A stretch of DNA of 8,233 bases from Desulfobacteraceae bacterium (GCA_030671225.1 DAOVAE010000040.1:1-8233), one strand, 5' to 3'; positions 1 through 6,713 are shown, counted from the stretch's first letter. Notes: generated by a model from the sequence alone, not told the origin. Program-made: numbers and translations.

Positions 1-1168
1 AATAAAAAAATCGGATCAGGTTATAGCAAAAACCTATCAAAGATTTCCCATTGTAATAGCAAAGGGCAAAGGATGTACGCTCTGGGATACAGATGGTAAA
101 GAATATACCGATTTTGTTGCAGGGATTGCCGTATGCAACCTTGGCCATGCACATCCAGGGGTTTCAAAAGCGCTTTCAAGGCAAGCAGACACTCTTTTTC
201 ATGTGTCGAACCTTTATTATACAGTTCCCCAGGTAGAGCTGGCATTGTGGCTTACGGAGAACAGCTTTGCAGACCGGGTATTTTTCTGTAACAGCGGGGC
301 TGAAGCAAATGAGGCCGCTATTAAGCTGGCCAGAAAATATTTCAAGGAAAAAGGGGAAAGCGGGAGATACAGAATGATCTCCATGGAGCAATCTTTTCAT
401 GGAAGGACCATGGCCACCCTTTCCGCCACCGGACAGGATAAGATAAAAAAAGGATTCGAACCGGTGCTTGATGGCTTTGACTATGTGCCGTTTAATGACA
501 TTAGCGCATTGCGCAGCAAAATCGGCCCGTCCACATGCGCTGTCTTAATAGAACCGATCCAGGGTGAAGGCGGAGTTCGCTGCCCTGACCCCGAGTACCT
601 TAAGGCCGTAAGGCAGGCTTGTGACCAAACCGGCGTTCTTTTAATTTTTGATGAGATACAGACAGGAATCGGGCGTACCGGCAAACTTTTTGCCTATCAA
701 CATTTCGGACTTGAACCGGATATAATGACCCTTGCCAAAGCTCTTGGCAATGGATTGCCCATAGGGGCCATGCTGGCAAGAGAAGATGTGGCCGACTCAT
801 TCGGGCCGGGGTCGCATGCTTCAACATTTGGCGGTACACCGGTTGTCACTGCGGCTTCCCTTGAAGTTGTCAGGGTCCTTTCAGAAGAAAATATAATAGA
901 TCATTGCGTAAAAATAGGAGCTTATTTTAAGGAAAGACTTTTTTGGTTGAAAAACAGGCATGAATCGATTGAGGATGTTCGCGGCATGGGCCTACTTTTG
1001 GGAATGAAGCTAAATATTGAGGGAAGTCCTATTGTTAATTCGTGCATGGAAAAAGGGTTTCTTATAAATTGCATCCAGGAGAATATTTTACGTTTTATTC
1101 CACCGCTTACAATAGGAAAAGAAGAGATAGACTCCCTTGTGGCATGTCTGGATGAGGTTATAAATTGA
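1..1168 (+). CDS. argD: Acetylornithine aminotransferase, 5' end cut off by the window edge
   Basis: PLP-dependent class III aminotransferase that moves an amino group from glutamate to N-acetylglutamate semialdehyde, giving N-acetylornithine in cytoplasmic arginine synthesis; family members can also act as succinyl-diaminopimelate aminotransferase. The frame is open from base 2 and gives 388 visible residues. The sequence before the GTG at 203 is clearly family-like (RFPIVIAKGKG, then AGIAVCNLGHAHP), so the gene starts outside the window and probably lacks only a few residues. Visible motifs, in visible-residue numbers, are CNSGAEANEA (about 96-105), SFHGRT (131-136), DEIQTGIGRTG with the cofactor-binding Asp at 217, and the Schiff-base lysine in TLAKALGNGLPIGAM, Lys246, codon 737-739. 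The last two codons, AAT TGA, lie inside a heptad repeat shared with the gap before lysA. The neighbours argF, argG and argH support the arginine role. Substrate preference between the arginine and lysine routes cannot be read from sequence. Confidence 0.96.
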   Translation, partial: IKKSDQVIAKTYQRFPIVIAKGKGCTLWDTDGKEYTDFVAGIAVCNLGHAHPGVSKALSRQADTLFHVSNLYYTVPQVELALWLTENSFADRVFFCNSGAEANEAAIKLARKYFKEKGESGRYRMISMEQSFHGRTMATLSATGQDKIKKGFEPVLDGFDYVPFNDISALRSKIGPSTCAVLIEPIQGEGGVRCPDPEYLKAVRQACDQTGVLLIFDEIQTGIGRTGKLFAYQHFGLEPDIMTLAKALGNGLPIGAMLAREDVADSFGPGSHASTFGGTPVVTAASLEVVRVLSEENIIDHCVKIGAYFKERLFWLKNRHESIEDVRGMGLLLGMKLNIEGSPIVNSCMEKGFLINCIQENILRFIPPLTIGKEEIDSLVACLDEVIN

Positions 1169-1257
1169 AAATTGACTATTTAAGAAACTCGCTTTAGCCC
1201 ATTATTTTGATATTGATAATCATAAAAAATTTGGAAAAATTCCTTAAATATTCAATC
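1163..1257. repeat. Heptad-repeat inverted element filling the argD-argF gap
   Basis: The left arm has a 7-nt period: TTGAAAA at 1165-1171, TTGACTA at 1172-1178, then the weaker TTTAAGA at 1179-1185. The right arm is its inverse: the bases at 1246-1256 are the reverse complement of 1171-1181 at 10 of 11 positions. A short GGAA-AAA-TTCC palindrome lies at 1233-1243. The left arm matches 5221-5239 at 16 of 19 positions and the right end (1247-1257) matches 5291-5301 at 10 of 11, so the same kind of element sits before lysA. The argD stop codon is inside the left arm. No convincing promoter or terminator is visible in the gap. Confidence 0.6.
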
Positions 1258-1261
1258 AGAT

Positions 1262-1269
1262 GGTGAGGA
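1262..1269 (+). promoter_or_regulatory. Ribosome binding site of argF, fixes a TTG start
   Basis: The bases GGTGAGGA lie here, with GAGG ending 5 nt before the TTG at 1274. No ATG or GTG is available in frame between the element and this site, and the first internal ATG would remove about 29 residues of a conserved N-terminus. This supports the TTG start. Confidence 0.7.
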
Positions 1270-1273
1270 TAAA

Positions 1274-2194
1274 TTGAAAAAAGACATTTTAACACTTTTA
1301 GATCTTGCCGGAGAGGATTTTGAAGTTCTCTTTAAACGGGCGATTGAGCTAAAACAGATGTCAAAAAACGGGGCTAAAGACAGATCCCTTACCGGTAAAA
1401 CCCTGGGGCTTATTTTCGATAAGCCGTCGACCCGTACACGCCTTTCTTTTGAAGCGGCGATGGTCCAGCTCGGCGGAACACCGATTTTCATAAGTGCCAA
1501 GGACACCCAAATCGCCCGAAACGAACCTGTTCGAGACACCGCCAGGGTACTTTCAAGATACCTTGACGGTTTGGTGATTCGAACCTATTCACAGGAATTG
1601 TTAAAAGAGTTCGCCGAATTTACCGACATCCCGGTCATAAATGCCCTGACCGATCTGTTTCATCCGTGCCAGGTATTGAGCGATATTATGACGGTGATGG
1701 AGTACAAGGGCGATTATAAGGATGTAAAGATAGCCTGGATTGGGGACGGCAATAATGTAGCGCATTCATGGATAAATGCTGCGGCCGTCCTGGGTTTGGA
1801 CCTTGTTTTAGCCTGTCCGGACGGGTATTCACCTGATAAGGAAGTCATGGAGATGGCGCTTGAGCGAGGAGTTGGTAATATTGTTGTAACCTCGGATCCT
1901 GTTAAAGCGGTAAAAAATGCCGATGTAATCTATACCGATGTCTGGGCCAGCATGGGGCAGGAAAAAGAACAAGACAGAAGAAAGAGTGTTTTTGAGGCTT
2001 TTCAGGTAGATCGAACGCTTGTTAAAAATGCGGCCAAAGATGTTATAGTAATGCATTGCCTTCCGGCACACAGGGGTGAGGAGATTAGCGAAAATGTGCT
2101 GGAAGGGCCTAATTCAGTGGTCTGGGATCAATCTGAAAACAAACTTCACATGCATAAAGCTATACTTGATGTTTTATTAAAACGTAAAATCTGA
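1274..2194 (+). CDS. argF: Ornithine carbamoyltransferase, anabolic
   Basis: Transfers the carbamoyl group of carbamoyl phosphate to ornithine, giving citrulline in arginine synthesis. At 306 residues it is the usual size. The carbamoyl-phosphate-binding motif STRTR is at 52-56 inside FDKPSTRTRLSFE, HPCQ is at 130-133, the ornithine-side loop DVWASMGQE is at 222-230 and HCLPAHRGEE is at 261-270. The SMG loop and HCLP motif favour ornithine over aspartate (PyrB) as acceptor, and nothing points to the N-acetylornithine variant. The start is a TTG with a good GAGG site 5 nt before it. The gene follows argD after 105 nt of repeat and is followed by a 264-nt repeat-filled gap before argG, so its transcription may be less tightly tied to its neighbours than gene order suggests. 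The sequence is intact. Confidence 0.97.
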   Translation: MKKDILTLLDLAGEDFEVLFKRAIELKQMSKNGAKDRSLTGKTLGLIFDKPSTRTRLSFEAAMVQLGGTPIFISAKDTQIARNEPVRDTARVLSRYLDGLVIRTYSQELLKEFAEFTDIPVINALTDLFHPCQVLSDIMTVMEYKGDYKDVKIAWIGDGNNVAHSWINAAAVLGLDLVLACPDGYSPDKEVMEMALERGVGNIVVTSDPVKAVKNADVIYTDVWASMGQEKEQDRRKSVFEAFQVDRTLVKNAAKDVIVMHCLPAHRGEEISENVLEGPNSVVWDQSENKLHMHKAILDVLLKRKI

Positions 2195-2241
2195 ATTTAG
2201 TTTCTAAGTAATATTTTTTGTGCATTTTACGGCAAAAAAAT

Positions 2242-2420
2242 CAAATTACAAAACACAAATTATTTGCCCGCTAATGCTTCGCATTAAATCTACGACTTAT
2301 TTAATAGGTTAGGCAATTGGCTTTGGATCTTATTTGGGCTTTGGTATTTCTTTTAAGTTTGGAATTTGGAGCTTTTAGTTTGGAATTTATTTGAGATTTG
2401 ATGCTTGTGATTTGTTATTT
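2242..2420. repeat. Inverted heptad arrays around a hairpin core, argF-argG gap
   Basis: Most of this 264-nt gap (2195-2458) is a degenerate array with a 7-nt period. On the - strand, 2358-2420 divides into nine consecutive heptads, including AAATAAC, AAATCAC and two copies of TTCCAAA exactly 21 nt apart; the pattern continues weakly to about 2323. On the + strand, 2243-2263 gives three heptads of the same AAATNAC type. The two arrays face each other: 2242-2260 matches the reverse complement of 2396-2414 at 14 of 19 positions. Visible direct repeats are the 12-mer AGTTTGGAATTT at 2356-2367 and 2377-2388, and GGCTTTGG at 2319-2326 and 2337-2344. I see no open frame that looks coding and no strong promoter. 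Confidence 0.65.
2272..2286. repeat. Small perfect hairpin in the core of the argF-argG element
   Basis: TAATGC at 2272-2277 and GCATTA at 2281-2286 form a perfect 6-bp stem around TTC. It lies between the two inverted heptad arrays. There is no following T run on either strand, so it does not look like an intrinsic terminator. Confidence 0.55.
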
Positions 2421-2429
2421 CAGGTTTGT

Positions 2430-2449
2430 CCGGGTAAAACCGGGTAAAA
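2430..2449 (+). repeat. Perfect 10-bp tandem duplication just before the argG ribosome binding site
   Basis: CCGGGTAAAA occurs at 2430-2439 and again at 2440-2449 without mismatch. The first copy is part of GGTTTGTCCGGGT (2423-2435), which recurs with one difference at 6714-6726 before dapF. The second copy runs into the AAGGAG site of argG. Confidence 0.8.
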
Positions 2450-2453
2450 GGAG
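2448..2453 (+). promoter_or_regulatory. Ribosome binding site of argG, fixes a GTG start
   Basis: AAGGAG lies 5 nt before the GTG at 2459. The strong site and the family-typical N-terminus that follows ([13 protein letters not shown]) support GTG as the start. Confidence 0.8.
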
Positions 2454-2458
2454 AGATC

Positions 2459-3667
2459 GTGTCTGATACCGTTAACAAGGTGGTTCTGGCCTATTCGGGT
2501 GGTCTGGATACGTCAGTTATTTTAAAATGGCTTATTCAAACATATCGTTGTAATGTTATTGCATTTTCAGCCGATATCGGACAGGGAGATGATCTGAATC
2601 AAGTAGAGGAAAACGCATTAAAAACAGGGGCAACAAAGGTTTATATAGATGATTTGAAGGAAACATTTGTAAAGGAGTATGTTTTCCCGGCGTTTCGTGC
2701 AAATGCTATTTATGAAGGCCAGTATCTTTTGGGCACCTCCCTTGCCAGGCCCCTTATTGCAAAACGGCAGATGGAGATAGCTCAGATTGAGGAGGCGGAT
2801 GCTGTAAGCCACGGTGCCACCGGAAAGGGAAACGACCAGGTGAGGTTTGAACTCAGCTACTTAGCTATCAACCCATATATAAAGATCATTGCCCCCTGGC
2901 GAGAGTGGGAGTTTAACTCGCGAAGTGCCCTGATGGCATTTGCCGGACAGCACGGTATCAACGTACCGACAACCCGTGCAAAACCTTACAGTACCGACGG
3001 AAATCTTCTGCACATAAGCTTTGAAGGTGGACTGCTTGAGGATCCTTGGAAACAGCCTCCCGACGACATGTTCACCATGACGGTTTCTCCCCAGGATGCA
3101 CCGGACCAACCCGAAATTATTGAAATAACGTTTAAACAGGGTGATCCTGTGGCCATAAACGATAAAAACATGTCCCCGGCCGAACTCCTCACAGAGCTTA
3201 ACAGGCTGGGGGGTCGTCACGGCATCGGCAGGATCGATATTGTCGAGAACCGTTTTGTAGGCATGAAATCCCGCGGTATTTATGAGACTCCAGGTGGTAC
3301 GGTACTGAGAGTTGCCCATATGGCTGTTGAATCGATTACCATGGACAGGGAAGTAATGCACCTGCGGGATTCTCTGATCCCAAAATATTCCGAGCTTGTG
3401 TATTACGGCTTCTGGTTTTCTCCTGAGATGAAGCTGCTTCAGAATATGATAGATCAGACCCAGATAAATGTCTCCGGGGTTGTACGTCTTGAACTATACA
3501 AGGGGAACTGTCGTGTACTGGGGCGCAAATCCGATGAATCGATTTACAGTGAGGATTTCGCGACTTTTGAAGATGACAGTGTATACAGCCAGAAAGATGC
3601 TGAAGGCTTTATACGTCTGAATGCATTGAGACTCCGTATTCAGAAGATGATGGCAAAAAATAGTTGA
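2459..3667 (+). CDS. argG: Argininosuccinate synthase
   Basis: Joins citrulline and aspartate to argininosuccinate with cleavage of ATP to AMP and PPi, the penultimate step of arginine synthesis. The product is 402 residues, the normal size for this cytoplasmic, usually tetrameric family. The N-type ATP pyrophosphatase P-loop SGGLDTS is at 13-19 after the first beta strand (KVVLAY). The citrulline/aspartate-binding segment [13 protein letters not shown] is at 119-131, followed by APWREW at 145-150. A C-terminal synthetase domain (about 170-402) carries [17 protein letters not shown] family sequence. Start is GTG with AAGGAG 5 nt upstream. The stop codon TGA at 3665-3667 is part of the ribosome binding region of argH, which starts 7 nt later, so the two are very probably co-transcribed and translationally linked. 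No defect is seen. Confidence 0.98.
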   Translation: MSDTVNKVVLAYSGGLDTSVILKWLIQTYRCNVIAFSADIGQGDDLNQVEENALKTGATKVYIDDLKETFVKEYVFPAFRANAIYEGQYLLGTSLARPLIAKRQMEIAQIEEADAVSHGATGKGNDQVRFELSYLAINPYIKIIAPWREWEFNSRSALMAFAGQHGINVPTTRAKPYSTDGNLLHISFEGGLLEDPWKQPPDDMFTMTVSPQDAPDQPEIIEITFKQGDPVAINDKNMSPAELLTELNRLGGRHGIGRIDIVENRFVGMKSRGIYETPGGTVLRVAHMAVESITMDREVMHLRDSLIPKYSELVYYGFWFSPEMKLLQNMIDQTQINVSGVVRLELYKGNCRVLGRKSDESIYSEDFATFEDDSVYSQKDAEGFIRLNALRLRIQKMMAKNS

Positions 3668-3674
3668 GGTATAT

Positions 3675-5084
3675 ATGGCTAAAAAGCCCTGGGACGGCAG
3701 GTTTTCTGAAAAGACAGATATAATCGTTGAAGACTTTACGTCCTCGATCGATATAGATAAAAGGCTTTATTCTTATGATATCCAGGGGAGTATTGCTCAT
3801 TGCCGTATGCTTGCCAGGACGTCTATTATTTCCGAAGAGGATGCTTCATCTTTAATCGAGGGCCTTGGGATAATCAAAAGAGAGATTGATCGGGGAGATT
3901 TCCGGTTTGATAAAAGCCTGGAGGATATACATATGCATATTGAAACCGGGCTTATCGAGAAAGTGGGGAAGGTCGCCCAGAAACTTCATACAGCGAGGAG
4001 CCGAAACGACCAGGTAGCTCTGGATGTAAGGATGTATTTGAGGGCTGAGACTTTAAATACAATAGAGCGACTTGTTATGTTCGAAAAGGTTATAGTCGAT
4101 TTGTCAAAAACCCATATTGACGTTGTTCTGCCGGGATACACTCATCTGCAGAAGGCTCAGCCTATTCTCTTGTCCCACCATCTAATGGCGTATTATGAGA
4201 TGTTTTCGAGAGATGTCGACAGGTTCAGTGACTGTTTGAAACGCATAAACGTGATGCCGCTCGGCAGTGCCGCCCTTGCCGGAACAACATATCCCATTGA
4301 CAGGGAGTATACGGCCGGACTTCTAGATTTTCCTGAAGTATCGGCGAACAGCATAGATGCAGTATCAGACAGGGATTTTATCATCGAATTTCTATCAGCG
4401 GCAAGTATTTGCATGGTTCATTTGAGCCGTATGTCGGAGGAGTTAATTCTGTGGTCTTCATCCGAATTCGGCTTCATAGAGCTTCCGGATTCCTTTGCCA
4501 CCGGCAGCAGCATTATGCCTCAGAAGAAGAACCCTGATGTGCCGGAACTTGTTCGAGGTAAAACCGGCCGTGTTTTCGGGGATTTGATATCCCTTCTGAC
4601 TATTATGAAATCTTTGCCGCTGGCCTATAACCGTGACATGCAGGAGGATAAAACAGCCTTGTTCGGTACTGTGGATATATTGAAAGAATGTTTAGAGATT
4701 TACATAAAAATGCTTCCCAAACTAAAAATAAACAAAGAAGTGATGCGGCTGGCAACATCGACGGGATTTTTAAACGCAACGGATATGGCGGATTATCTTG
4801 TAACCAGAGGGATGGCATTTAGACAGGCCCATGGCTGTGTGGGGAAAGCAGTTGCTTATGCATCGAGCAAAAAAAAAGAACTTCATGAACTTACTTTGGA
4901 AGAGTTAAAATCCTTTTCATCCCATATCAAAAAAGACATCTTTGATATTTTAACAACTGAGCAGATGATAAACCGGCGAAAATCAATCGGTGGGACGGCG
5001 CCAGAAAACGTGAAAGATGCCATAGACAGGGCTGAAAAGGACATTGCTGTGAACATTGAAGGTTTGTTTGTCGATGATGAATAA
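3675..5084 (+). CDS. argH: Argininosuccinate lyase
   Basis: Splits argininosuccinate into arginine and fumarate, the last step of the pathway; a homotetramer of the aspartase/fumarase superfamily whose active sites are built from several subunits. The product is 469 residues, as usual. Conserved segments are KPWDGRF at 4-10, HTARSRNDQ at 105-113, GYTHLQKAQP at 154-163 with the active-site His157, and the mobile signature loop GSSIMPQKKN at 277-286 that holds the catalytic serine. ATG start with TGAGG (3665-3669) 5 nt upstream, formed partly by the argG stop codon. The 3' end overlaps the start of the small lipoprotein gene by 11 nt. It is intact and its family assignment is secure. Confidence 0.98.
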   Translation: MAKKPWDGRFSEKTDIIVEDFTSSIDIDKRLYSYDIQGSIAHCRMLARTSIISEEDASSLIEGLGIIKREIDRGDFRFDKSLEDIHMHIETGLIEKVGKVAQKLHTARSRNDQVALDVRMYLRAETLNTIERLVMFEKVIVDLSKTHIDVVLPGYTHLQKAQPILLSHHLMAYYEMFSRDVDRFSDCLKRINVMPLGSAALAGTTYPIDREYTAGLLDFPEVSANSIDAVSDRDFIIEFLSAASICMVHLSRMSEELILWSSSEFGFIELPDSFATGSSIMPQKKNPDVPELVRGKTGRVFGDLISLLTIMKSLPLAYNRDMQEDKTALFGTVDILKECLEIYIKMLPKLKINKEVMRLATSTGFLNATDMADYLVTRGMAFRQAHGCVGKAVAYASSKKKELHELTLEELKSFSSHIKKDIFDILTTEQMINRRKSIGGTAPENVKDAIDRAEKDIAVNIEGLFVDDE

Positions 5085-5226
5085 AAAAAAGAAAAAAAGG
5101 CTTATTTTACAATTTTCTATTGTCATTTTGCTGGCCTTTTTTTTCTCAGGTTGCGGCAAAAAGGCGCCGCCCAGGCCGCCTGCCCATGAAAAACCCCCGG
5201 CGGCTACGATGCCGCAGGGTAATTGA
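5074..5226 (+). CDS. Small LptM/YifL-like lipoprotein, 50 residues
   Basis: A short gene easily missed because of its size. From the ATG at 5074 it gives 50 residues: a basic start (five lysines and an arginine), a hydrophobic stretch (about residues 10-24), a lipobox FSGC with the lipidated cysteine at 27, then a 23-residue tail rich in proline, lysine and alanine beginning GKKAPPRPP. This is a classic type II signal peptide. Position before lysA-dapF and the CG-K-(K/G)-x-P start of the mature part resemble LptM (YifL, beside dapF in E. coli) and LppL (beside lysA in Pseudomonas); LptM helps the outer-membrane LPS translocon LptD mature. The tail is shorter and lacks the usual GPLY-like segment, so the family call is tentative. 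GAAGG at 5058-5062 is 11 nt from the first ATG; ATG 5077 and TTG 5068 (5 nt from GAAGG) are alternatives. It overlaps argH by 11 nt. Confidence 0.85.
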   Translation: MMNKKKKKRLILQFSIVILLAFFFSGCGKKAPPRPPAHEKPPAATMPQGN

Positions 5227-5301
5227 ATATTGACGATTGTCTAATGAATATTGAAGGGAAAAACCTGATGAAATATTGATATGGTTTTTCAATTTTCAAT
5301 C
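5221..5301. repeat. Heptad-repeat inverted element filling the lipoprotein-lysA gap
   Basis: The left arm, 5223-5257, is five consecutive 7-nt units of the form TTGAMKA (the first is TTGAATA, the second TTGACGA). The right arm, 5286-5299, is two perfect copies of TTGAAAA on the - strand. A perfect 8-bp inverted repeat, GAAAAACC at 5258-5265 and GGTTTTTC at 5283-5290, encloses 17 nt. AATATTGA also occurs three times (5226, 5247, 5272). The lipoprotein stop codon (5224-5226) lies within the first unit. Both ends match the element in the argD-argF gap. The stem is A/T-rich and is not followed by a T run, so a terminator is unlikely. Confidence 0.65.
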
Positions 5302-5321
5302 CTGATAGATGAAGGTTATTT

Positions 5322-6581
5322 ATGCATCATTTTTTATACCGGAATAATGAATTGTATTGTGAGGATGTTCCGATCCGTATGATTGCCGAAAAGGTCGGCA
5401 CCCCTTTTTATTTATACAGCCATGCCACTTTAAAGCGTCATTTCTTGATTTTTAATGAAGCCTTTGAGGGTATAGAAAGGCTTGTATGTTTTTCTGCAAA
5501 AGCCAATACCAACCTGGCTGTTTTGAAATTGTTTGAAAGCCTGGGCGGTGGGCTCGATATTGTCTCTGGCGGAGAACTGTATCGCGGGTTAAAGGCCGGT
5601 TTTTCGCCTGACAGAATAGTTTATTCGGGGGTTGGAAAACGCGTAGATGAGATCGACTATGCTCTTGATGCAGGAATTTTGATGTTCAATGTGGAGTCTT
5701 TGGAAGAACTTGAATTAATAGACAAAAGGGCTGGACTTTTAAAAACAAAAGCGCCTGTATCTATCCGAGTGAACCCTGACGTTGATCCAAAAACACACCC
5801 TTATATTTCCACCGGCCTGAAAAAAAACAAGTTTGGTATCGATACTGAGACCGCCATTCAAGCTTACAGGTTCGCGAGCAAGCTTGAGAACATCGATGTA
5901 ACAGGTATCGATTGCCATATAGGATCACAGATTACAGAAGCAAAACCTTTTATGGAAGCTCTGGAAAGCTTAAATGCCTTGATAGATGAACTCAAACAAA
6001 TGGGGATCGAAATCCGGTATCTCGATATGGGTGGAGGCCTTGGAATAACCTATAACGATGAATCACCGCCCCATCCCCGTGAATATGCCAGAGCAATCGT
6101 TGCGGCCCTTAAAGGCTCCCATCTTAAACTTATCCTTGAACCAGGGAGAGTTATTGTAGGAAATGCCGGGATACTGGTTACCAGGGTTCTTTACAGAAAG
6201 TCCGGCAAAGTCAAGGAATTCGTTATTGCCGATGCAGGCATGAATGATCTTATGCGTCCCACACTGTACGATGCTTTTCATGCCATCGAGCCGGTTGTAG
6301 CCACAGAAAACAAGACGATAACGGCAGACGTTGTTGGGCCGATTTGTGAGACCGGAGATTTTTTGGCCTTAGACCGCAAGATTCCAGATGTAAAGAAAGG
6401 TGATCTCCTTGTGGTGATGAGTGCTGGTGCGTATGGCTTTACCATGTCGTCCAACTACTGTTCCAGGCCCAAGGCGGCTGAAGTGATGGTAAAGGATAAC
6501 CGGTTTCATGTAGTCAAGGCGCGCCAGAACTATGAGGATCTGGTTGTCGGTGAGTCGATTCCCCCGTTTTTTGATGATTAA
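5322..6581 (+). CDS. lysA: Diaminopimelate decarboxylase
   Basis: Decarboxylates meso-2,6-diaminopimelate to L-lysine, the last step of lysine synthesis; PLP enzyme of the alanine racemase-like fold III group, active as a dimer. The product has 419 residues, the usual length. The Schiff-base lysine is Lys60 in FSAKANTN, HIGSQ is at 199-203, the phosphate-binding glycine loop DMGGGLG at 235-241, EPGR at 273-276, the substrate-side CETGD at 342-346 with Cys342 donated across the dimer, and YGFTMSSNYCSRP at 371-383. These features separate it from ornithine/arginine decarboxylases of the same fold. ATG start with GAAGG (5311-5315) 6 nt upstream. It lies 95 nt after the lipoprotein gene and 153 nt before dapF, whose product is its substrate, so the pair forms a lysine module. 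Confidence 0.97.
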   Translation: MHHFLYRNNELYCEDVPIRMIAEKVGTPFYLYSHATLKRHFLIFNEAFEGIERLVCFSAKANTNLAVLKLFESLGGGLDIVSGGELYRGLKAGFSPDRIVYSGVGKRVDEIDYALDAGILMFNVESLEELELIDKRAGLLKTKAPVSIRVNPDVDPKTHPYISTGLKKNKFGIDTETAIQAYRFASKLENIDVTGIDCHIGSQITEAKPFMEALESLNALIDELKQMGIEIRYLDMGGGLGITYNDESPPHPREYARAIVAALKGSHLKLILEPGRVIVGNAGILVTRVLYRKSGKVKEFVIADAGMNDLMRPTLYDAFHAIEPVVATENKTITADVVGPICETGDFLALDRKIPDVKKGDLLVVMSAGAYGFTMSSNYCSRPKAAEVMVKDNRFHVVKARQNYEDLVVGESIPPFFDD

Positions 6582-6638
6582 AAGATTTAGTCCTTTAGCT
6601 CTGAACATAATATTTTTTTGTGGTAAAAACTTTTCCCT

Positions 6639-6694
6639 TGCCACTAAGGCACCAAGACACGAAGAAAGAAGAGAATATATTCTTTGTGTCTGGC
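6639..6694. repeat. Octamer repeat hairpin in the lysA-dapF gap
   Basis: Three consecutive 8-nt units of the form CACNAAGR (CACTAAGG, CACCAAGA, CACGAAGA) occupy 6642-6665, and a fourth lies inverted at 6681-6688. Together they make a stem: 6656-6666 pairs with 6680-6690 at 10 of 11 positions, and the mismatch would be a G-U pair in RNA; three more pairs (6652-6654 with 6691-6693) extend it past a one-base bulge. The loop is 13 nt. The upstream GTGGTAAAA at 6620 resembles an extra partial arm. The stretch has no T run after it. Confidence 0.65.
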
Positions 6695-6713
6695 AGATGT
6701 AAATTTTGGTTTT

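Noticed and set aside
203..205. GTG at 203 as the start of argD
   Set aside because: The frame upstream is open to the window edge and encodes conserved ArgD N-terminal sequence, so the gene is cut off at the edge rather than starting here.
1172..1200. TTGACT as a -35 box for an argF promoter
   Set aside because: No acceptable -10 box lies 16-18 nt downstream, and the TTGACT is one of the heptad units.
1241..1258. ArgR operator (ARG box) before argF
   Set aside because: Only the ATTCA half-site is present; the other half does not match the known ARG box pattern. The same half-site also appears in the heptad repeats before lysA.
2391..2419. Promoter TTGAGA with GTTATT, 17-nt spacing, before argG
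   Set aside because: The -10 matches the consensus at only three positions and both boxes fall within the A/T-rich heptad array, where such matches arise by chance.
2195..2458. CRISPR-like array or RNA gene in the argF-argG gap
   Set aside because: Units are 7 nt and degenerate with no spacers, and nothing resembles a tRNA or a known riboswitch fold.
2861..3361. Open frame of 166 codons on the - strand inside argG
   Set aside because: It lies wholly opposite a well-conserved argG region, has no recognisable family features, and its protein is what the antisense of argG gives. Treated as a shadow.
5258..5290. Intrinsic terminator or attenuator before lysA
   Set aside because: The stem is mostly A-T with a 17-nt loop and no T run after it; it is better explained as part of the inverted repeat element.
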